Part shown: positions 27,271 through 33,612 of the stretch, in pieces
Numbering within the stretch: the stretch's first letter is position 1
How the letters are laid out: the number at the start of each line of letters is the position of its first letter
Source of the DNA: an uncultured Gemella sp.
Lineage (GTDB): Bacteria > Bacillota > Bacilli > Staphylococcales > Gemellaceae
Reading direction: 5' to 3'
NCBI GenBank assembly: GCA_927911745.1
Contig: CAKMQF010000105.1
Location: 1 to 33,612 of the forward strand
DNA length: 33,612 nucleotides
Notes under the pieces: model-generated
What the model was told of the DNA's origin: nothing
Databases searched by the model: none
Seen by the model: only the letters and a program-made list of their open reading frames with translations
Translations under genes and position numbers: made by a program

Positions 27271-28194
27271 TTATTCTAGACCTTCTACGAAGCTATAAGC
27301 ACTTTGTGCTGCTATTGCTCCATCAGATGCTGCTGTGATTACTTGACGGATTTCTTTTTCACGTACATCTCCAGCTGCAAAAATACCTGGTACCGATGTT
27401 TCTAATTTTTCATTAGTTGGGATATATCCAGCTTCATTAGTAATTCCTAAATCTCTGAAATCTTGAGTTTGTGGTAACATACCAACATAGATGAATACTC
27501 CATCAGCTTTAATAGAACTTTCTTCACCAGTTTTAACATTTCTGATTTCAATTGAAGAAACTTTTCTTTCCCCTTTAATTTCGTAAGCAACACTATCCCA
27601 AACAAACTCGATATTTTCTTTAGCAAATGCTCTATCTTGTAGAATTTTTTGGGCACGTAGTTCATCACGTCTGTGAACGATAGTTACTTTAGCAGCTAGG
27701 TTAGATAAGTATAAAGCTTCTTCTACAGCTGAATCTCCTCCACCAATAACTACTACTTCTTTATTTCTAAAGAATGCACCATCACAAACTGCACAGTAAC
27801 TTACTCCTTTTCCTGAAAACTGCTCTTCCCCTGGAACATCAAGGTTTTTGTGTTCTGAACCTGTTGCAATTATAATTGATTTCGCTACATATTCTTTTTC
27901 ACCAGCAACAACATACTTAAGTCCGTCTCTAACTCCAACTTCTGTTATGTTTCCAAAACCAAATTCTGTACCGAATTTCTTAGAGTGTTCGAACATTTTT
28001 TCTGATAGCTCTGGTCCTGTAATCATTTCATATCCAGTATAGTTCTCAATTTCTTCAGTTGATAACATTTGTCCACCTGGATATTTTCTTTCTAGCATCA
28101 ATACTGACATATTCGCACGTGATGCATAGATTGAAGCAGTCATACCTGCTGGTCCTGCTCCTACGATAATTAGGTCATAAATTTTTTCTGTCAT
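27271..28194 (-). CDS. trxB: Thioredoxin reductase
   Basis: About 307 residues from the ATG at 28194, which has AAGGTGG at the right distance; the in-frame GTG at 28203 lies inside that site. FAD-binding G-A-G-P-A-G (12-17), redox pair C134-A-V-C137 followed by D-G-A-F-F, and NADPH-binding G-G-G-D-S-A (151-156) are all intact, ending with G-I-F-A-A-G-D-V-R. It reduces thioredoxin with NADPH. It follows lgt at short distance, as in other Bacilli, and probably shares the hprK-lgt transcript. Confidence 0.96.
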   Translation of the reverse strand: MTEKIYDLIIVGAGPAGMTASIYASRANMSVLMLERKYPGGQMLSTEEIENYTGYEMITGPELSEKMFEHSKKFGTEFGFGNITEVGVRDGLKYVVAGEKEYVAKSIIIATGSEHKNLDVPGEEQFSGKGVSYCAVCDGAFFRNKEVVVIGGGDSAVEEALYLSNLAAKVTIVHRRDELRAQKILQDRAFAKENIEFVWDSVAYEIKGERKVSSIEIRNVKTGEESSIKADGVFIYVGMLPQTQDFRDLGITNEAGYIPTNEKLETSVPGIFAAGDVREKEIRQVITAASDGAIAAQSAYSFVEGLE

Positions 28195-28211
28195 ATTTTC
28201 CACCTTCTCTT

Positions 28212-29015
28212 TTATGATTCTCTATACAAAATCTTCTTATCTTTATATTTTGTATTAAGCACTATTAAGTATAACAAACTTCCTACTACAAATACTAGTG
28301 AAAGGACTTGAGAAACTCTCAAGCTTCCTAGATATAGTGAGTCTGTTCTCATTCCTTCAACAATAAATCTCTCTACTCCATACAAGATTAAGTATGCAGC
28401 GAATACTTCACTTTGCGCTAGTTTATTTCTGATTAATAGAAGTATTACAAGTGCTATTAAGCACCATAAACTCTCATATAGGAATGTTGGTTGACGGTAA
28501 GCTCCATCAATATACATATTTTCTATAATAAAGTTTGGAATAAATCTATCTTGTAAATATTGTTGACTAACTGCTTCACCGTATGCTTCATGGTTGAAAA
28601 AGTTCCCCCAACGTCCTAGCATTTGCCCTACTAATAAACTTGGTGCTATTATATCTAATAGCTTAATGATTTTTATCCCTCTTCTTCTTGCAAAGAAGTA
28701 TAACACTACAAATCCACCAATTAAACCACCGTATATCGCTATTCCACCATCCCAAATGGCTATCATACTAGCGAAATCGCCTTTGTAAAATTCCCATCTG
28801 AATATTACATAGTATGCACGAGCAAAGATAAATGCTATAGGTAAAGCTATTAGCAATAGATCAAGCATTGTATCTTTTTTCAAGCCTCTTTTTGTAGCTT
28901 CCCTATCAGCAAGGTAATAAGCACAAAAAACAGTAGTAGCTATAATAATTCCGTACCAATATACTGGTTTTGTAAACAGGTGAAAAGCGATTGGATCTAA
29001 GTAACCTAATGTCAT
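28212..29015 (-). CDS. lgt: Prolipoprotein diacylglyceryl transferase
   Basis: A multi-pass membrane enzyme with about seven helices. The family signature G-R-W-G-N-F-F-N-H-E-A-Y-G is intact, and W-Y-G-I-I-I-A-T and I-W-D-G-G-I-A-I-Y-G-G are conserved Lgt segments. It adds diacylglycerol to the lipobox cysteine of prolipoproteins. The start at ATG 29015 (M-T-L-G-Y-L-D) has GGGGTGG at the right distance; the in-frame ATG at 29030 lies in that site. One base separates it from the hprK stop (TAATATG), so translation is coupled. Length is 267 residues. Confidence 0.95.
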   Translation of the reverse strand: MTLGYLDPIAFHLFTKPVYWYGIIIATTVFCAYYLADREATKRGLKKDTMLDLLLIALPIAFIFARAYYVIFRWEFYKGDFASMIAIWDGGIAIYGGLIGGFVVLYFFARRRGIKIIKLLDIIAPSLLVGQMLGRWGNFFNHEAYGEAVSQQYLQDRFIPNFIIENMYIDGAYRQPTFLYESLWCLIALVILLLIRNKLAQSEVFAAYLILYGVERFIVEGMRTDSLYLGSLRVSQVLSLVFVVGSLLYLIVLNTKYKDKKILYRES

Positions 29016-29016
29016 A

Positions 29017-29961
29017 TTATTCCACCCCATTATTCATATTATTTCTTTTTATTTCTTCTGCTAATCGTGATGTAAAATCTTTAGCTGTGTTGACTCCCAT
29101 TTGGTTTAATCTATAGTTCATAGCGGCAGATTCTATAATGATTGCAACATTTCGTCCAGGTCTTACTGGAATTGTTTTCTTCTCAATTTTTGAATTCAGA
29201 ATTTCTTTACTTTCGTTACCTAAACCAATTCTATCGTATTGTTTTTGATCGTTCCATGTTTCTAAGTGAATATTTAACTGTAATCTCTTATCACTACGTA
29301 CTGCTCCTGTACCGAATAAAGTCATTACATTAATAATTCCCAATCCACGAATTTCCAATAAATGCTTGATTAATGTAGATTCACAACTTCCGATTAAGAA
29401 CCCTTTTTCTATTTCTCTGATATCTACTCTATCATCAGCTACTAGACGGTGACCACGTTTGATAAGTTCTAACGCTATTTCACTCTTACCGATTCCACTT
29501 TCTCCTGTTAATAGAACTCCAATACCGTAAACTTCAATAAATACTCCGTGAATTGAAGTTGTAGGTGCGAATACTCTTCGAAGATGATTTGAAATATTCC
29601 CCATCAATTTCGTAGTATCTTGTCTACATCTTAATACCGGTGTATCATATTTATTAGCTGCTTCTATTAATTCTTCTGGAACTTCTAATTCTCTAGATAT
29701 AATAATGCATGGTGTTATACGCGTACATAACATACGCATTCTTGATTTTTTCTCAACATCCGGAATTAATTTAAAGAATGATAATTCGCTTGTCCCAAGA
29801 ATTTGAATTCTTTTTGGTGAATAGTGAGAAAAATACCCTGCAAGTTGCAATGCTGGACGAGATAATTCGTCTGTTGTGATTTCTCTATCTAATCCTTTTT
29901 CACCACTAATTACTTCTAAATTCAATTTTTCAGCAAGCTCTCTTGTTGTAATTTTTGGCAT
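29017..29961 (-). CDS. hprK: HPr kinase/phosphorylase
   Basis: 314 residues, full length. The Walker A G-E-S-G-I-G-K-S (153-160) is followed by [10 protein letters not shown], and the HprK signature [10 protein letters not shown] comes later. It phosphorylates HPr on a serine in response to glycolytic intermediates and reverses this, controlling carbon catabolite repression with CcpA. AAAAGGAAA precedes the ATG. The order yvlD-like, hprK, lgt matches Bacillus subtilis. Confidence 0.97.
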   Translation of the reverse strand: MPKITTRELAEKLNLEVISGEKGLDREITTDELSRPALQLAGYFSHYSPKRIQILGTSELSFFKLIPDVEKKSRMRMLCTRITPCIIISRELEVPEELIEAANKYDTPVLRCRQDTTKLMGNISNHLRRVFAPTTSIHGVFIEVYGIGVLLTGESGIGKSEIALELIKRGHRLVADDRVDIREIEKGFLIGSCESTLIKHLLEIRGLGIINVMTLFGTGAVRSDKRLQLNIHLETWNDQKQYDRIGLGNESKEILNSKIEKKTIPVRPGRNVAIIIESAAMNYRLNQMGVNTAKDFTSRLAEEIKRNNMNNGVE

Positions 29962-29976
29962 AATTTATTTCCTTTT

Positions 29977-30369
29977 TTATTTCTTTTTAAATGTTTTTAT
30001 TATTATCGTTCTTGGTTCAGTTTTAAATATAAAATTAAAAATTTTAATCGCTATTACTAAACCTATTGCTGTCCAAAACGATACAATCTCAAAATGTGGT
30101 GCCAATATATAAGAAACTGAATAAACTAATATAGTCCTTACTAATAATGGAAATAGTCCTAAACTAAATATTGTTATTATTACAGTAACTAGCAATAATG
30201 GTCTAACTAATGTGAATAATATTGTAATCAGCAAGGCTCCAAGGAAACCATATATTGGATGATCAATTTTTAGTTTTCCTTGCGTTAAACCTGCAAATGC
30301 TATTACGACTAATGTGTTTACAATAATCTTCTTCAAAAAGGGCAAATATATTGCTTTAAATGTATCCAT
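29977..30369 (-). CDS. YvlD/phage-holin-like family small membrane protein
   Basis: 130 residues with about four predicted membrane helices and a basic C-terminus (K-T-F-K-K-K). The sequence I-Y-G-F-L-G-A-L-L and L-V-R-P-L-L-L-V-T fits the DUF360/YvlD group, often labelled phage holin family though not phage-borne. Position directly upstream of hprK is the same as yvlD in Bacillus subtilis. Function is not established. AAAGGAA lies before the ATG. Confidence 0.82.
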   Translation of the reverse strand: MDTFKAIYLPFLKKIIVNTLVVIAFAGLTQGKLKIDHPIYGFLGALLITILFTLVRPLLLVTVIITIFSLGLFPLLVRTILVYSVSYILAPHFEIVSFWTAIGLVIAIKIFNFIFKTEPRTIIIKTFKKK

Positions 30370-30399
30370 ATATTTCCTTTCGACTGCTATTTTATATAA

Positions 30400-30435
30400 A
30401 TTAGAAAGTGAGAAACCATTGTCCTCACTTTCTTA
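30400..30435 (-). terminator. ppaC terminator-like hairpin
   Basis: GAAAGTGAG and CTCACTTTC form a 9-bp stem 20 bases after the ppaC stop. Only a weak T-rich tail follows on the minus strand. Confidence 0.6.
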
Positions 30436-30453
30436 AAATCTATTTTTTAATAA

Positions 30454-31380
30454 TTATTTTGAAAACTCTTCTGTAATTTGAGGAACTACTTGTTTTTTAC
30501 GAGATACAACACCTTCAAGTGTCATAAAGTCATTTTCTAGAGTTTTTCCGAATGCTGCTGCAACTTTATCTTGTTTTTCACCTAATACCAGTACTTCTGA
30601 GTCTGAAGTTAAGATATTAGTGATTACAAATACATATGCTGCTAATCCTTTTGAAGATAATTCTGCATTGATTGCCGCTTCTAATTCTTCTTTTCTGTCA
30701 GCTACTTCGTTAGCATCAACAGTATTAATTTGAGCAACTACAAGTTTATCTGCTCCTAAAACGAATTCTTTAGCATCTAAAGAAATTAGAGTTTCAGCTG
30801 TTTTATCAGTTGTAGATGCTCCAGCTTTAAGCATAGCAAGACCATATTCTTGTGCATCTACTTCTGCAATTTTTGCTAATTCTTCAGCTGCAACTTTATC
30901 TTGTAAAGTACATGTTGGAGATTTGAATAATAATGAATCAGAAATAATAGCTGATAACATTAATCCTGCCATTTGTTTGTCGATGTTAACATTTTGCTCT
31001 TCATAGATTTTTTTAAGGATTGTAGCTGTACATCCTAGTGGCTCAGCACGGTAGTATAATGGTGCAGCTGTTTCAAAGTTTGCGATACGGTGGTGATCGA
31101 TTACTTCACGAACAACAGCTTTTTCGATTCCATTAGCTGATTGTTGGAACTCATTGTGGTCAACTAAGATAACGTGTTGCCCTTCTGCTACTTCCTCTAC
31201 TAAACGTGGTAAACTTACCTTAAAGTATTCTAAAGCGTATTTAGTTTCATCATTGATTTCCCCAAGTCTTACAGCTTCTGAATCCATTCCTTGAATTCTT
31301 TTTAGGTTGTTGTATACAATACTTGAACAAATTGTATCAGTATCTGGATTTTTGTGTCCGAAAATTAAAATTTTTGTCAT
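30454..31380 (-). CDS. ppaC: Manganese-dependent inorganic pyrophosphatase
   Basis: 308 residues of the DHH phosphoesterase family. Metal-binding motifs are intact: G-H-K-N-P-D-T-D-T (8-16), V-D-H-N-E-F, and D-H-H-R in V-I-D-H-H-R-I-A; the C-terminal DHHA2 domain has S-R-K-K-Q-V-V-P. It hydrolyses pyrophosphate released by biosynthesis in the cytoplasm. AAGGAG is eight bases before the ATG. It looks like a single-gene unit between msrA and the hprK operon. Confidence 0.96.
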   Translation of the reverse strand: MTKILIFGHKNPDTDTICSSIVYNNLKRIQGMDSEAVRLGEINDETKYALEYFKVSLPRLVEEVAEGQHVILVDHNEFQQSANGIEKAVVREVIDHHRIANFETAAPLYYRAEPLGCTATILKKIYEEQNVNIDKQMAGLMLSAIISDSLLFKSPTCTLQDKVAAEELAKIAEVDAQEYGLAMLKAGASTTDKTAETLISLDAKEFVLGADKLVVAQINTVDANEVADRKEELEAAINAELSSKGLAAYVFVITNILTSDSEVLVLGEKQDKVAAAFGKTLENDFMTLEGVVSRKKQVVPQITEEFSK

Positions 31381-31459
31381 TTTCTAACTCCTTGTTTTTA
31401 TTTATACTTACTTATATTTTACCTTTTTTTTAGTAATTATTTCAAACTTATTTTGAAAA

Positions 31460-31948
31460 TTACAGGCTTTTTTTCGCTAAACTCAAATCTACATGGCAAT
31501 AACCTGTAGGATTCTTCTCAAGGTATTTTTGATGATATTCTTCTGCATCGATGTAGTTATTTACCGCTTCTACCTCTACAGCAATTTTCTTAGTATAATT
31601 TTTCTGAAGTTCTTCGATAAATTTAACTACTTCTTCTCTTGTTTCTTCATCTACATAGTAAATTCCAGTTCTGTATTGACGTCCTCTGTCTCCACCTTGT
31701 TTATTGATACTTACTGGATCAATAATTCTGAAATAGTGACGTAATACATCATTTAATGGTAAGACTGAATTATCATATTTTAAGTAAATAACCTCAGCAT
31801 GGTCTGTTTTTTTAATTTGTTGATAAGTAGTTTCTGCTGTTTGTCCATTGCTGTAACCAACTTTTGTAGAAATTACCCCATCAAGTTGTGCAAAGTAACC
31901 TTCCACTCCCCAGAAACATCCTCCTGCTAGATATATTTCTTTTTCCAT
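31460..31948 (-). CDS. msrA: Peptide methionine sulfoxide reductase A
   Basis: 162 residues. Catalytic G-C-F-W-G (Cys11) near the N-terminus, G-Y-S-N-G and the Y-R-T-G-I-Y segment are conserved MsrA features. The C-terminal end (Y-C-H-V-D-L-S-L-A) supplies a possible resolving cysteine. It reduces the S form of methionine sulfoxide. No fused or adjacent MsrB is seen. GAGAGGA precedes the start. Confidence 0.96.
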   Translation of the reverse strand: MEKEIYLAGGCFWGVEGYFAQLDGVISTKVGYSNGQTAETTYQQIKKTDHAEVIYLKYDNSVLPLNDVLRHYFRIIDPVSINKQGGDRGRQYRTGIYYVDEETREEVVKFIEELQKNYTKKIAVEVEAVNNYIDAEEYHQKYLEKNPTGYCHVDLSLAKKSL

Positions 31949-32092
31949 AGTATTATCCTCTCAATCTTTAATCAATATTCTTAATTAAGTATCTACAATT
32001 ATACTATAAAACACTTTCTTTTTATATATTTCTGCCTGTATTTTAATTCTACTTTAATAAAATAAAACTATCTTAGTAGAAAATTCTACTAA

Positions 32093-32127
32093 ACAAAAAA
32101 ACAAGTACAGTTTTTTGTACTTGCTTT
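32093..32127 (-). terminator. Terminator of the YihY-like operon
   Basis: GCAAGTACA pairs with TGTACTTG around a short A-rich loop and is followed on the minus strand by seven T. A second small palindrome (TTAGTAGAA/TTCTACTAA, 32073-32092) lies immediately next to it. Confidence 0.8.
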
Positions 32128-32191
32128 TAAATGGTATTCTACTAAATATTATAAAGCTCTTATAAGCTAAATTTAGTATCAATATTATCTT

Positions 32192-33094
32192 CTATTCTGT
32201 TGTATGAGTTTCTTCAAACACCCTATGTTCTACTTTATAATTATGAAATATTGCATTAATTTCTGCACCGATAATTAGTATATATCCCGTAATATATAGC
32301 CAAAGTATGAATGCCATAAATGCTCCAATTGTTCCATAAGTTTTGATATAACTTGAAAAATGATCAATATAGTACCCGAATAATCTACTGACTATTGTCC
32401 AAGATAATGTTGCGAACAATGCTCCTGGTAATATACTAATAGCTTTTAGTTTCAAATTAGGCCCCATAGTATATAAGAACATGAATACAAAGAATATAAA
32501 AAGTAATGGTAGTGTATAATTTATTACCGACCATAAGTTATAGAATCCTTCATCCAGATTGAATTTATGGAATAGGATGTAAGTAAGTTGTTTTCCAAAT
32601 ACGATTAAAGCTAACGCAAGGAACATACCTACTAAGAACAATGCTGTTAAGATTACACTAATTATTTTAGTAACAATCCATATTCTTCCATCACGAACTC
32701 TAAACGCATTATTAAATGCTATAATTATTCCATAAATACCACTAGATGCTGACCAAAGTGTGAAAACAATCCCCACTGTGATAATCGTGTTATTCTTATT
32801 ATTTAAAACTTCTGAAATCATATCAAAAAGATAATCACCTAGGTCCCCTGGTGCGTAGCTTTGAATCTTTTCTAATAGAAATTGTTGATCTACTTTAAAA
32901 TATGGAGTTAAGGCCAAGGCTACAATTAGCATCGGGAATAAAGACAAGATAAAATAATAACTTAAATTTGCAGAAAGCAATGATATTTCATCATACATAA
33001 GACGATAATACATTTCTTTTACAAATTTCTTAATAGTTAATTTACCCTTTGGATTATCTTCGTAAAATGAATAATTCTTCTCTGGTATAAACAT
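32192..33094 (-). CDS. YihY/BrkB family inner membrane protein
   Basis: 300 residues with about six predicted membrane helices. The conserved L-S-A-N-L-S-Y-Y-F-I-L-S-L-F-P-M-L segment and L-W-S-A-S-S-G-I-Y-G-I are typical of the YihY/BrkB family (once misnamed RNase BN). Transport or lipid-related roles have been suggested for the family; none is certain. Its ATG lies two bases after the stop of the small upstream gene and has no clear ribosome site, so translation is probably coupled. Confidence 0.9.
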   Translation of the reverse strand: MFIPEKNYSFYEDNPKGKLTIKKFVKEMYYRLMYDEISLLSANLSYYFILSLFPMLIVALALTPYFKVDQQFLLEKIQSYAPGDLGDYLFDMISEVLNNKNNTIITVGIVFTLWSASSGIYGIIIAFNNAFRVRDGRIWIVTKIISVILTALFLVGMFLALALIVFGKQLTYILFHKFNLDEGFYNLWSVINYTLPLLFIFFVFMFLYTMGPNLKLKAISILPGALFATLSWTIVSRLFGYYIDHFSSYIKTYGTIGAFMAFILWLYITGYILIIGAEINAIFHNYKVEHRVFEETHTTE

Positions 33095-33096
33095 AA

Positions 33097-33349
33097 CTAT
33101 AAAATATATTTAGCCACTGTTTTCGCAGCTTTATAGTACATCGGTAACGAAGAAACAGAGAATAAGTTTAAACTTCCAACAGGAAACTTAGATTTTTCTG
33201 ATACAATATATCCTTTTTCTTCTAAATACTTTTTAGCTTCTTCTACTTTAGCACGTTCTTCTGAACTAAGATTTTCTTTTTTTATGAAATACAGTAGCTG
33301 CCGCAAGTGCTCCAGCACCTACAAGACCTAATAATAATTTCTTACCCAT
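33097..33349 (-). CDS. Small membrane-anchored protein, one frameshift
   Basis: The start is ATG 33349 with AGGAG six bases before. The first 22 residues (M-G-K-K-L-L-L-G-L-V-G-A-G-A-L-A-A-A-T-V) form a membrane anchor or signal. A run of seven (33277-33283) holds one extra base; removing it joins to L-S-S-E-E-R-A-K-V-E-E-A-K-K-Y-L-E-E-K-G-Y, giving 83 residues in all. No family is recognised. It is the first gene of a two-gene unit with the YihY-like protein. Confidence 0.65.
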
Positions 33350-33397
33350 TAATATCTCCTTTAAAATTTAGTTTCAATTTTTGTCAAATATAGTACT

Positions 33398-33426
33398 ATT
33401 TTAAACTATTTGATAAAACAAAGCAA
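33398..33426 (-). promoter_or_regulatory. Promoter of the small protein-YihY operon
   Basis: On the minus strand TTGCTT (33421-33426), 17 bases, TAAAAT (33398-33403), about 50 bases before the ATG at 33349. The remaining bases to 33612 show nothing recognisable. Confidence 0.6.
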
Positions 33427-33612
33427 CAATTAATATAACTTTCTGTATTCATATGGAAATATATCAGCTACAAAATATTATTCTTTACTACATTCATTAA
33501 ATAATTACACAGTATCTTTATAATTTCCTTTTTCATGAAGATTTTCTGCTAAAAAACTAATTTTTCTTTATTATTTTAAGAAGTTACAACATATTACAAC
33601 TAATAATATAAA

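Noticed and set aside
29977..30369. Prophage holin
   Set aside because: The YvlD-hprK-lgt order is a chromosomal arrangement known in Bacilli, and no other phage genes are nearby.
3227..33349. Programmed ribosomal frameshifting at each poly-A run
   Set aside because: No downstream structures or shared shift motif were seen, some breaks are at short runs or at a T run, and corrections go in both directions.

Overview
The window is about 33.6 kb of very AT-rich DNA with Gram-positive style ribosome binding sites (AGGAG/AAGGAGG), a T-box leader and a gatCAB, yvlD-hprK-lgt, trxB, msrA and ppaC gene set. This points to a low-GC Firmicute of the Bacilli. Gemella or a close relative is plausible but not proven. 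TGA is used as a stop, so the code is standard.

Region 1 (1-9600) is accessory and defence-rich. A BcgI-like (type IIB) restriction-modification pair comes first: a fused nuclease/methyltransferase and a specificity subunit running off the left edge. Next is a two-gene CBASS-type system (SMODS-family CD-NTase plus a SLATT two-TM effector). Then come an orphan antitoxin-like gene, a divergent pair of 164-residue proteins (one with a RelB/DinJ N-terminus), a membrane-anchored alpha/beta hydrolase, and an AbiE abortive-infection operon whose toxin gene is broken. Two arrays of about 40-42 bp intergenic repeats lie at 6586-6690 and 9415-9600.

Region 2 (9600-17220) is core. The gatC-gatA-gatB operon sits behind a T-box riboswitch. 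It is followed by an operon of an Rrf2 regulator, a quinone-oxidoreductase-like protein and an alpha/beta hydrolase, and by prmA on the plus strand.

Region 3 (17220-27270) holds the most unusual content: three paralogous membrane proteins (about 443, 605 and 751 residues after reading-frame repair). Each has a long N/Q/Y-rich, prion-like N-terminus, a short basic stretch, one membrane helix, and one or two predicted outer domains with acidic DxDxDG-like loops. A CitA/DcuS-type two-component system and a divergent APC-family amino acid permease sit between the second and third of these genes.

Region 4 (27270-33612) is core again, all on the minus strand: trxB, lgt, hprK, a YvlD-like membrane protein, ppaC, msrA, a YihY/BrkB membrane protein and a small anchored protein.

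Throughout the window, genes are interrupted by single-base indels, nearly always in A or T homopolymers. They hit gatA and gatC, which should be essential here, so most are probably sequencing or assembly errors rather than real pseudogenes. I give gene limits with the frames joined and state each repair. The AbiEii gene also has an in-frame stop and a frameshift outside a homopolymer, so it may be truly inactive.
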